Positions 11,463-21,782 of a stretch of DNA of 64,000 bases are shown here, in pieces (position 1 is the stretch's first letter; each line of letters opens with the position of its first letter). The translations under genes were made by a program, and so were the position numbers. The notes beneath the pieces were generated by a model. The model did not search any database, was not told the origin of the DNA, and saw nothing but the letters and a program-made list of their open reading frames with translations. Source of the DNA: Agriotes lineatus (Eukaryota > Arthropoda > Insecta > Coleoptera > Elateridae); assembly GCA_940337035.1 (NCBI GenBank), contig CALNHX010002305.1, positions 62,001 to 126,000 of the forward strand, read 5' to 3'.

Positions 11463-13420
11463 ACTTAAGAGAGTCCTACCGTCCGATGTTAAATGGCCCA
11501 TTGTCAATATCTTAATTATTAGCCAATTAGATTGTTGTAGTCAGGTATAGTATAATTTTTTAACTCAGCAATATTAACATAACTTTCAGCTTTTGCAAAA
11601 CTGCTGTTTACGTTATTCATTTAATATATATCTCAGACAGCACGTTAGACTTTATTGCAATGACTTGAAAATACTTAAAATTGAAAATCGTTTTTTTCGT
11701 ATATTACTGTATGCTTATATATCACATTTTGATTTGCAAGGTACCTAAATATTTCTGTTCTGTTTTAAATCAGAGAATGGTTTATCACGATTTAAATCTG
11801 AAAAATAGGGAACAGTTCGTTATACATAACATTCATACATACACATTCATAACACAGCCAAATTCGAATGCTGCTTTGAAATTATAGCACCCACTTTGAT
11901 AAATAATATACAGGAATTGTTCCTTATCAGTGCGAACTCTCAGTCGTTTAAATTAAATTGTAAATCTACATTTCATGTTAATCAATCTAGAAAGTAATTA
12001 TTATCTTTATCTCCTTTAGTACATGTTGAATCGTACTACTTTGACTATTTTGCTTTAGATATTTATACTACTGCATACCTATATACCTTGGATACTTATC
12101 TACATTGCTATTGTATTTTTTTTTCTTTATTACTTCCTTTTACAATAAAGGAAGTCTTGGATTCATCCCAAAAATTGGAAATTGAGTTTTCAACAGATCT
12201 TCACGTTTTAGAGTCCCCTGAACCCAAAAGATAGGTTTTTGTTCATTGATCTGTCTCTCTGTGTGTCTGTGTGCCTGTGAACAGAATATCTCAAAAACGA
12301 AAAGAGGTATGGCGTTGAAACTTCATATATAAGTTTTGTGTACTATCTAGACGTATGGTACGAAGTATGGTGTTTACTCTTGTAATTTTACAGTTTTTTT
12401 CGATTTTTTCAAAAACGGCTTTAGCGATTTTTTCAAACTTTAAATTTTTATTACATTTTGAATGAGATAGATGATTCTCCAGTTGAATACCTCTAAAATG
12501 GGTTTCTTTTGTTCTTTTTTCTTTTCTTGTTATTAACCTCTATTTTAAGTAGAACAGCTTAAAGTTTTAGTGAAAATTTGTCTCTTCAACTAAAGCTCTA
12601 TTTTGTAGGGTTTCTGTAGAATTTGCAATTTCTAGAAAATTTTGACAAATGCTTAAAAATTAAAACTCAAATTTTTGGCTAATTATAAGATCACTCTAAA
12701 AGGAAGTTGTGTGCTTGTATTACACCAGATTTTTAATATTACATGTAGATATATATTTTCTTTTGTTTTTGTATTTGCAGGCGGAGTTGAAAAACGGCTA
12801 TGCCGATATTCCGCCATTTGAGAATTATGTAAACATTTTCTCAATAAATAGTATTATTGCTATTATAATTATTACTTTAAGCATTTCCTCTAGGTTGGGT
12901 GGTGCACCTACTTTTCTATTTATTTTCGAGTCTCCCTTCTGCACACCCATTATAGACAAATTCTACAATCTGTTTTTATTGAACACTCGAATCAGTTTCT
13001 GTAATGTAATAAATAAATAATCTTTCTTCAATGGCATAGCATTCTATAGCATTGTAGCAATAAACCTAGGACAGGCATACAAAACATTTAGTCAGATGAA
13101 TTAACTGATAGAATGTATTTTGCATATGCAATAAATGATTAATGTTATTCTATTTTTTACATTTTCTTTATGAGTATATGTAATTGTCAAAAATATATTT
13201 ATACACACAATATAATCCTAAAAACATAAAAATGGATTACAAACAAAACTATCTTTGCCTGTAAAGAATTGTATTATATTTATGGTAAATGTATATCTAT
13301 ATGTTCAAAATAAGAGTTACGTAGTATTCTTATACATTTATCTTATAGCTGTTGTGAATTGAAAACCAATTCCTTTAAATCTTTTTTGTATGGATTTCAA
13401 ATGTCATCCTTATGTTCTTC
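11463..13420. other. AT-rich DNA with a degenerate dispersed repeat, no gene
   Basis: 12,130-12,700 has the texture of a dispersed repeat: gtctgtgtgcctgtgaacag, then atctcaaaaacgaaaagagg, then several near-repeats of ttttttcaaa. A 103-codon frame at 12,709 has no family-like features. I see no second copy of this block in the window. Confidence 0.35.
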
Positions 13421-13429
13421 ATTCATTCG

Positions 13430-13940
13430 ATGGATATGGGTTTGATCGAAATGATTTTATTAGTTCTAACGATTCCATTATAACAGAGCCAATAGTCTAC
13501 ACTACACTGATCTCGAATGCAAAAGTTGGAGTTGTTAAACAATTGTGATAATTGCATTTCACAAACGGATTCGATATTAACAGACGTCGAAGTGAGGAAC
13601 AATCGTAGTCTTCCAAATTGATATTTTTTTTTGTACAAACTGGAACACTTGCTTTTTTTCTACACTTTTTACATAAATGTCTTCGAGTTTTGTCAGTATC
13701 CACTCTAATTCAATTTGAAACTCTTCAAAATCTATGAAGCCACTATCCCAACTCCATGCCAGTTTCTTTCCATATAAAATGCTTCGCGTCTTCGAGTTTG
13801 GTTTAACTGAGCAGTGGTAAAGATGGTTTAAGTAACAAATGGCATATGTTATCGTGTTTTAGTGAAATAACACATATTTCTTTCGGATTGAATTCTTTGT
13901 TGTTGTCCCGAAAACTTTGTAAATCTAGAAAAGCACTCAT
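13430..13940 (-). pseudogene. Decayed gene of an unnamed family shared with the Polinton
   Basis: A plausible ATG at 13,940 opens MSAFLDLQSFRDNNKEFNPK, with a stop at 13,803-13,805. The other frames then carry SWDSGFIDFEEFQIELEW, KLEDIYVKSVEKKQVFQF, NINLEDYDCSSLRRL and KCNYHNC. The order (D-x-Q-x-F start, W-x-x-G-F-I-D-F/Y, Y-V-K-x-x-E-K-K, N-L-x-x-x-x-C-x-S-L-x-x-L, C-x-x-H) matches a family I recall, without a name, from arthropod protein predictions. The last part matches a remnant at 39,807-40,036 inside the Polinton (KNFEKVYVKGQKKK, VNLEALECPSLKVL, RCLNHN). Function unknown. At least two frameshifts. Confidence 0.6.
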
Positions 13941-15173
13941 TATGGTTGTTTATTTTACCTGACTTACAGAGAGTGTTAAAATAATAATTACCGATAATTA
14001 TCTATTCGCCCGAAAACACAAGCGGATGTATCACACAATACTGTTTAAAAAATTAAACACCGCTCTCAAAGTTATAACAATAATAAGCTACATAGCAGAA
14101 ATTAAAGTGTCTGTCGCACTTTGATTTATATAATTCATGTCGCTTACAATGCAATCTGAAAGTTACTTCAGCAATTATATCCCGCCGCTATTTCGCTAAC
14201 TTGCATTCCTGTACAGTTGACAGCAAATATTCTCTTTTTTTTTGTAAAAACCGAATTTGCTGCTACCATTTTAAGAAACTATTTTAAAATGCTATAAGAC
14301 AAAACTGATTTCGAATAAAACGTGTTTATCTATAGATGTTCAAATATTAAATTATTATTTTCGCCGCACTCTATAGAAAATGATCTTTTTCTCCCTAATT
14401 TGAGGGAGCAAAGGATGCCTTTACCTCACACGGGAGGTAAAGTAAACAAAATTTCCCACGGGAGGTAAAGTAATTTCCATAGAAACTGTAGCTGTTAATG
14501 ATTAAATTTAATAAATTAAAATTGACAGTAAATTTCAAAAATGTCAAATTGCATTTGAAAAAACTTTATTTCACAGTATTCTAAAAATGTTTCTCCTATA
14601 ATAGATTCGAGGCTTGCACTTTACTTGCAATTGACTCAAGCCACATAAATTTCAGCGACAGATGTGGACTTCCATCTCCCGTGACGTTTGATGCTTAAAA
14701 TGTTTGCTCAAGCATCCACTAAAAGTGTAGCTGAATCCTTCTTAGACAATGACCAGTGAAGGTGCTTGCGTTTGTTGTTTTCGAATCTGGGATTTGAATA
14801 ATTAAAATTCCGTCTTTTGCTCCAATATCGCTGATATTCAGTGTGGTGAGTTCGTCACACCGACGAGCACCTGAGATATCTATGACCAGGACAAGCTGTA
14901 ACGGATAATAGTATATTAAAACACGAGTTTTTCGGAAGTTTTATAAAACGAGTTTTTATGTAATTTTTTATAATTTGCAAGTTAAATACCGTTTTACTAC
15001 AAATAACATCAATTTTGGTAATTTAGGAAATTTTGTAACAGTTGGTGACAGTTTTATTGCAAAGGATACATTTAAAACAAAATTTTAAATTTGAATCAAG
15101 TAGACCATAAATGTCATTTTTCTCAAGCGTTCGCACGTGAAATTGTAAAATTAGTGTGGATTAGTGTTTCACA

Positions 15174-15262
15174 ATGAATTCAGAAATTTACTGCACTCCG
15201 CCAGAAATACAGCAAATTGCTGAAAATGCTACGGTTAATTTACTGTCATTAGTGTCATCTAT
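15174..15262 (+). pseudogene. Possible N-terminal fragment of a second tyrosine recombinase-like gene
   Basis: On the plus strand, within the intron of the leftward recombinase pseudogene, an ATG opens MNSEIYCTPPEIQQIAENAT, then VNLLSLVSS. The P-x-E-I-x-x-x-A-x-x-A-T-x-N-L-L pattern resembles the start of the leftward gene (LPSDIAEETNAATLDWLP). The fragment dissolves into repeat DNA after about 30 codons. Confidence 0.3.
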
Positions 15263-15383
15263 ATACATATATAAAGGAAAGTCACAACCCTGACTAATCA
15301 ACGCAGAGCAGTAACCACTGGTCTTAGGAACTTGAAATTTGGATGAAAGGTTAAATTTGTTACGTAAGGTAGTGCTAAGAAGG

Positions 15384-16620
15384 GATTTTTTGAAATTCTA
15401 CCCCTAAAGGGGCGAAAAGGGGTAAAATGTGTTTTTACGAATTCCTCAATATCTCTTACACCCGATGAGATATCGACTTGGTGTTTACTTGCAAAGATTT
15501 TCAATGCAAATGCCTAGAAACGTATTTCAGGATTTTGCCCTAATCAACCCCTAAAGGTTCAAATATGGAATTGGGGTGAATTACAGAACCCTTCGTATCT
15601 TCTATGTTTATTCAGTTAAAACATTCTTTTTTCTTATATAGATGTATTTTAAAAATATTTAAAAAGTGGTTTATTTCATGCTGATGTCAAAAATGACATT
15701 TTTCGGATTATTTTTGGTACAAAAAATGGAACATTAAAATCCTAGTACTTTAAAGTAAAATTTTAAAGTTCAAGTACTTTAAAACTTATTTATTGTACAA
15801 AAAATGGAACATTAAAGTCCTAGTACTTTAAAGTAAAATTTTAAAGTTCAAGTACTTTAAAATTATACGTCAGTTGTTGACATGAAATTTTAAATGATTT
15901 ACAACTTTTTATTTAAAATTTATTAAACTTGCAGTATGAAATAAACCGTTGTATTCACCACTAACGAAAAGGGTTTTTAAAGGTCCACGCAAGTAATTCC
16001 GTCCTCGGCTAACGCCTCGGACGTAAACAACTTTCTCGTCTTTAAAATGCCACTTTTCGTTCTAGGTAAATAAACTACTATTAAGGGATTTTGAAAAATT
16101 TGCCCGTAAGGGGGTGAAAAGGGGTAAACCGTGTTTTCACGAATTCCTCAATATATCTTAAGACTCGATAAGATATTGACTTGCTGTTTGATTGCATAGG
16201 TATCCAAAGCAAATGTCTAAAAACACATATCAGGGTTTTGCCTTAATCAACCCTTAAAGGTGCCAATCTGCATTCGGGGTGAATTATAGAACCTCTTGTA
16301 TGTCTTGTGTTTGTTAGGTTAGAGCATTCTTTTTTGTCATATAGATGTGTTTTTCAAATCTTTAGAATGGGGTTTTAGGGTTCTTTAAATTTCACCCCTA
16401 AAGCGATAAAAAGGGAAAACTGAAAAGGGGTAGTCAGTTAAAATTATAAATTATTTCCCCTCTGGGTTCATTTCAGGATAAAACGAGCTAAAAGAATTTT
16501 TAGAAATTTTATTCCTAAAGGGTGAAAAGGGGTAAACTGTTTGGCACGAATTTCTGAATATCTCTTAGAATAAAATAGGAGAATTTCTGAAATTCCATTC
16601 TCCTGTGGTGGAAACAGGTA
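15384..16620. repeat. Degenerate tandem repeat rich in C4TAAAG4-like blocks, interrupted by an insertion
   Basis: Units at about 15,384, 16,083 and 16,490 share the order gaaaaggggtaaa, acgaattcctcaatat and a run of similar text through gggttttgcc and attcttttttctyatataga. If the inserted element at 15,667-16,075 is subtracted, the first period is about 290 bp. The third unit is partial. Confidence 0.6.
15667..16075. mobile_element. Dispersed repeat with 78 bp internal tandem repeat, copy 1
   Basis: Begins ggtttatttcatgctgatgt and ends near cgttctaggtaaataaac. The interior carries two tandem units (period 78) containing tacaaaaaatggaacattaa and ttaaagttcaagtactttaa. The second half has tgcagtatgaaataaaccgt, partly complementary to the start. 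A second copy is at 30,020-30,400. There is no coding content. Confidence 0.75.
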
Positions 16621-17867
16621 TCCTGCTATAATTTATGAATACAACATTTACTAAGTACATATATTTTTGATGATATCTCATTGTTATACTAAAACTATAG
16701 TTTTATCAATCTATACAAGGGTAACGACAATTACATACACATTTCCAGGGGGTACGTGGAGAATAAAAGAGTCAAGGAAAACTTTTTTCGGAAGAATATT
16801 GTTTTCTTTTTACTTATAATATTGTTTTGCAGCCTTCCTTAGTTCAGTGTATTGAGTGAGGGAAAGGGGGGGGGGGCAGAATTCATTTAAGATTTAGAAG
16901 AAGAAACAAACATTTGTAGTCCGTACGAAGAACGGGCACCTTGCTAGTTGGTTATAACCTTAAACTCACACTGACATTTCGTGCAATGTCACCAACCGAA
17001 AAAAAGTTGATTTCGGGTTTGGTAATGGTTCACGACCGCACTCAAAATGGATGCGGTAACGGCTTTGTTAAGACAGCAAATTAGAAAAAAATATTTTAAA
17101 ACGGTACACTATTGTTTATAACAATTTTGTATTTAATACCTTCATCAGTAGGTACTCATCTGGAGCTTCCAATAAAAATTAGTTGAGATCTCCTCGCGTG
17201 AAAGTTTTGGGTTTCTTTGGCCTGTAACCTGCAGCCTGACGCTTCAGTAATTCAATCAATTTTGGGTTTTTGATGTCAATATTTTCTTGCACCGCTACTT
17301 TTGCCTTGACTTTTCCGGTAACCAATCCAATGTTGCAGCATTTGTCTCTTCTGCAATATCAGAGGGCAAATCTGAATCGTCGTTACCGCTGCTACACATT
17401 TTTATAATAGTCTGACATCTACTGGAAAATATGTTTCGTCGGTTTGTTTGTTTTCACTATCACTTTATTTTCACTCACAACAAACAGTTGTTTGTTGATC
17501 GCATCACATAGACGACCTGATTAGCAACATACCCAAAATGCCACATATATTTTGATATTCTTTAATTAAAAAAATAGCGAGTCGCATCCTTTAGCGAGGC
17601 GAAAAAGTCATATATGTACCATGGGAGCCAAGTGAATTTCCTCTCTCGTGCAATTACGGCCCTCCGCTTTGCGTCGGGCCGCAAACTTTGCCCGCGAGAG
17701 GAAATTATACACTTTGCTCCCTTGATATATAAATAGCTATTAAACAAATATTGTTACGTTAGTTAATTAAACAAAGCGCAATAATGCGATGCTTACACTT
17801 AATAAAAACAAATTGACCTTGTAAACTTGTAAACAAGAGAAATTCATTGTTAGAAACGATAACTTGA

Positions 17868-17977
17868 TGCCGTCGATTATGGTCCAAGCACTGCAGCGTA
17901 CACATCGGTATTGTAGTTAGATCAAATTCTAACATGGTTACCTGGATGGCTTAAAGGCGGAGTAGTTAAATCAATAC
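17868..17977 (+). repeat. ~105 bp direct repeat, first copy
   Basis: Shares tattgtagttagatcaaatt and acctggatggcttaaaggcg, with small changes, with the copy at 18,792-18,898, 924 bp downstream. A partial third unit is at 18,005-18,065. Confidence 0.7.
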
Positions 17978-18356
17978 CTGAATATTCTTGTTCTTCTTGG
18001 AAAAAATATGATGCTGGAGATTCTGGTACAAGAACTTCAGAGGTACCATCGATATTGTAGTAAGGTACACAATTACACACACAAATCCTGTTAGTTTTCT
18101 CTTCACCGACACACAACGAGTAATCGAGGTTTTAATTTGATTCAGATGGAGTAAGAGTATATTACACAACAAGTTTAGAAAAGCAAAGTTTTACTAAACG
18201 AATATAGCTTGATTCAGTACTGCTTTTCTTACGAAGTGTGTATACTATTTTTTTGCATTTTGTATTAGTATTTATAAACAAACATTTATATAAAAGCATT
18301 ATACCACATGTCCATTAAAAAAGGCGGCTGTGGAAATTCAAACGTATGAATAATTA

Positions 18357-18504
18357 CTGCGTTCGGAAAGGTACCTCTGACAGCTCTGTTTCCTCGAGAT
18401 CGTTCATTCATCCTACTTCCACCCGCGCCGATGACTATTATCGATCTCTTTCTGCGAATGATTTCGAGGAAACGGAGCTGTCAGAAGTACCTTTCCGAAC
18501 GCAG
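18357..18504. repeat. Inverted repeat with ~53 bp arms
   Basis: Left arm ctgcgttcggaaaggtacct then ctgacagctctgtttcctcg; the right arm is the near-perfect complement, ending cctttccgaacgcag. About 40 bp of GC-richer loop lies between. Confidence 0.75.
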
Positions 18505-18529
18505 CAAATATGTTGGTGGCACTGTGAGT

Positions 18530-18665
18530 CTATGTCAAATTCGAGGTTAGCATGTTAGGTTTTCCGTCAGTTTTGACACAAACTGACACAAAACCTAACC
18601 TGCTAACCTTGAATTTGACACAAACTGACACAAAACCTAACCTGCAAACCTCGAATTTGACAGTG
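18530..18665 (+). repeat. Short direct repeats of an aacctaacct/tttgacaca motif
   Basis: The string gacacaaaacctaacctg occurs twice, each time followed by (c/a)taacctygaatttgaca-like text. An inverted version at 18,540-18,570 faces them. Confidence 0.55.
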
Positions 18666-18791
18666 ACATTACCATATAGTAAAGTGACATTTCTATGCAC
18701 CAAAGTGCCACTTTATTAATCGATTTTGAATTTAGTAAAATAGCACATTATTATACAAAATGCGATAAAATCAATAACGTCTAGGGGAAAA

Positions 18792-18898
18792 CGATGCCGG
18801 CGATTATGGTCGGAGCACTTCAGAGCCTCCATCGATATTGTAGTTAGATAAAATTCTAACATGATTACCTGGATGGCTTAAAGGCGGAGTAGTTTAGG
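18792..18898 (+). repeat. ~105 bp direct repeat, second copy
   Basis: Matches 17,868-17,977, for example tggatggcttaaaggcggag. The pair brackets the inverted repeat at 18,357. Confidence 0.7.
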
Positions 18899-18899
18899 G

Positions 18900-19615
18900 T
18901 GACCAGATTTGTAAAATTAAAAACCGGGACAGATACGTTATGGCGCATTTAAATTTCTAAATATTTAATTTAATTATACGAGTATAGTAAAATTTTCTTA
19001 AAAATTCAATGTAGGTATAATACTCCAACCAAAACTTGGAAAGCTATTTAAAATCAAGTACATCATGGAAAGTGTAAGTCATGTCTAAGTTGGTTTCATA
19101 CAATCAATAAATAGTTTTCTAATATCAAGCAGCTTTCAAGTAGTGACCGTTCATCTGTAAATTGTACATGTAATGTAACATTTGGCATGATTTAAGCAGA
19201 TACCAGTTGTTTAACCCAGTTTTTAAAACCGTATATTAGCATAGAAAATGTTGAAAAACGTATATGTTTTCCAAAATTCCAAATGCATAGTGTACGTTTT
19301 TTTTTCTATAATAACTGTCAAGGTGTTACAATGTTGGTAGATATGTGATTAAAACGCTAGGAAATTTTTATACCTCGTGTTGGTAGAACTTTTTCAAAAT
19401 TATGGTTATGTGTCAATTTTGAATGTCAAAGTTTCTTAATTTGAACTCTCGACAAATTTCTTTTTTTAACATGGAATCATCATCATCATCAATAAAATCG
19501 GATAAAAAAAGAAAACCAAGAAATATTTTAAATGCAAAAATGAAGCAAGCGATATTAAATTATGACATATACCTGAATTTTTGAACCCGTGCGTGCACGT
19601 CATAACATATTGATG
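18900..19615. repeat. Repeat family copy, inverted partner at 26,115-26,470
   Basis: Shared blocks in opposite orientation are tttgaacccgtgcgtgcacg, acttggaaagctatttaaaa and the neighbourhood of acaatgttggtaga. The two copies bracket the Jockey-like element and the 3 kb DNA transposon. They may be the ends of one composite unit or two independent copies. Confidence 0.5.
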
Positions 19616-20870
19616 ACATCATCTCCTAGTATGTTTATATGATCCTTATACAGTCACTAAAAGTACGTTGTTTGACACAGGCTGATGCAAAATATAACCT
19701 GCAAATTTCGAATTTCACATAGCTTGGCAGTGCTACCAACAATGTGAATATGTAATTTTTTATCGTCTAGACGATAAAATTGCATTTTAACGTGAAGTAA
19801 GAGGTAGATAAAATACAACTTTAACAGTTAGAATTTAATGAATATATCAAATTAATATTTTAAAGATGAAAGAAAAAACCACAACAGGAAAACTAAAGAC
19901 AACATCATATTAATTTACATAACATTTTTATAGTAAACGTTAACAGCTATCAATTAATGTAAAATTAAGTGACCAAACTACCTCAGAAAATCAGCACTTT
20001 GAAAACTTGAATGATGTAGCTTGTGTGAAATGAATTGGCGCACTTCAGATATACGGATGAGGCGCATTTTCCTGTAACTGATACTTTGCTTGCTTGCTGT
20101 ATATGTTATTTACCTGTTGAGGCTACTTATAACAGCTAGGTACTCTGCAGGTATTTATGTAATTTTTTGGACCCAACTTAAAATCAATTAAAAATACAAT
20201 TATGCTCGATTTATATTAGTAAAAACATTGTATTGAGTACCACATGAAATAACGAATAAATGGACTATACTAGTAAAATAATTTACATATTTTTACAAAG
20301 ATTAATAATTGGAATTGCGCAGTATTTGAACAACTAAATCAAATAAATCATTTCAGTATCATTTTAAAATAACTAAAACATTAAATTTTATAGACAACTC
20401 AAATCCAATAAAGCAGATCATAAATGTAACTTAATACAGACACAAGTTTAGAGAGTGGAAAACAATAAACACAAGTAGTTAAGAAAAACAATGAGTTAAA
20501 AATACAACATTAGTATGGTATTAAACAATTACTGGAATAGGACAGATATTTGCAACGTTTCAATCTTTAATATCTAGACACTTCTTCAGGCTAAACATGG
20601 ATTTACATGTAATTAATGAATTTAATTTAAAAGAAGCTTTTAGATACTAAGAAGCAAAACATTGCTGTTTTTTTATTTCTCCATTAATTATACAATCTGC
20701 CATAGATTATTTGGCAATAAGTATTTTATAGGATTTGGTGTAAGCACTGATGATTAAGAGGTAACACGTGGGGCAGAATTCCAGCGAAATCTCCCTTTAC
20801 ATTATTTTAATATGTAATGTATGGGTTATGAAAAGAATATACTATTTGTCAAAAGTAATTTACAGTTACA
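19616..20870. other. AT-rich DNA without recognised feature
   Basis: No open frame or repeat I can place. Its right part is probably the 3' end of the leftward Jockey-like element. Confidence 0.4.
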
Positions 20871-20871
20871 G

Positions 20872-21780
20872 TTAAAATCTTGTAGGTAAATCAGATGGCT
20901 TAAAACGTTTAAGTCTTTTGGGTTTATTATTATCTTCCATAAGGTGCTGCACAGAATAGTTGGGGTGAACGGTCAGTCTGTCTTTGTATCTCGCACTAAA
21001 ATTTTTAATTTCACTCTTCACTGTGGGAATTTGTAGATCACTTAAAATCACATTATTACCATGGCGCGTCAACGATCATTCTTAGTACTTTATTTTGGAA
21101 CCGATAAAGCATTGCCAAATTGGAAGTAGCTGCAGTACCCCACAGGGAGATCCCATAAGTCCACATTGGTTTAAGAACTATTTTGTAAATTAAGAGTTTA
21201 TTTTCCAATGATAGTTTAGATTTTCTACCGATGAGCCAGTATAACTTTTGGAGTTGAAGGCCGAGTTGCTTACGCTTGGTGAATATGTGGGTTCTCCAGG
21301 TTAATCCCCTATCAATGTGTAGACCCAGATATTTGACTGCCTCTGAGTGTGGTAGTTGGTGTCCGTTGAGTGTTATTGGAGGGCAATTTTCTTTTTTCAT
21401 AGTGAAGGTTACGTGTTGGAACTTGGCTTCGTTCACTCTGATTCGCCATTTGTTGGCCCACCATTGTATTTTGTTGAGATGAGCTTGGAGATACTTTGAT
21501 GCGGCTTGTGGATTGATGTGAGAGGCTAGAATGACCATGTCCTCTGCGTAGATCGCTGCCCTGCGGTACGTCAGAGGAGATAGGGTATAATGTTGTATTT
21601 TCGTATTTGTATTTTATCAAAAAGTGCTTGTTTGTTATGTATGAGCTCAGAAGTTCAAACATCTGGTAGGGTAGGTATTGTTTGAGCTTGTAGCATAAGC
21701 CTTGATGCCAAACTCGGTCGAAAGCTTGTTTGACATCCAAAAACACTGCAGAGCAGTATCTTTTTCCTTCCAAGTCTCTG
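20872..21780 (-). pseudogene. Jockey-like LINE reverse transcriptase, C-terminal half
   Basis: Read leftward: LEGKRYCSAVFLDVKQAFDR is the RT A motif. SSDVPQGS is the B motif, after which the frame jumps directly to AAIYAEDMVILASH (the Y-A-D-D box, here Y-A-E-D). The usual 30-40 residues between the two are missing. QWWANKWRIRVNEAKFQHVT, AVKYLGLHIDRGLTWRTHI and the C-terminal LMEDNNKPKRLKRFKPSDLP follow, typical of insect Jockey elements. A frameshift lies at about 21,056-21,072. In an intact element this enzyme primes reverse transcription at a nicked target. The 5' part lies at 24,802-25,400 beyond a DNA transposon. Confidence 0.85.
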
Positions 21781-21782
21781 TA

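Larger units (their letters stand above)
14636..17399 (-). pseudogene. Crypton-like tyrosine recombinase pseudogene, two exons
   Basis: Exon 1 (17,399-17,140) opens MCSSGNDDSDLPSDIAEETN, LDWLPEKSRQK. After a frame change it continues ENIDIKNPKLIELLKRQ, then GYRPKKPKTFTRGDLN, a stop codon, and FLLEAPDEYLLMK, ending at a GTATTA donor. Exon 2 starts at 14,895 after ttacag, in the same phase: LVLVIDISGARRCDELTTLN. It has the first catalytic Arg region (ISGARRCDEL), the H-x-x-R box (TGHCLRR), RHGRWKSTSVAE and the Tyr (AEIY), ending at 14,636. This is the R...H-x-x-R...H...Y set of the tyrosine recombinase family, used by Crypton elements for site-specific integration. About 80 residues are missing between the first Arg and H-x-x-R. 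The intron holds other repeats. Domestication is possible, but the stops argue for a relic. Confidence 0.72.

Noticed and set aside
13497..13703. Cys-rich frame as a piggyBac C-terminal zinc finger
   Set aside because: The Cys pattern (C-x-x-C, then one C) does not match, and the neighbouring frames fit the unnamed Polinton-linked family better.
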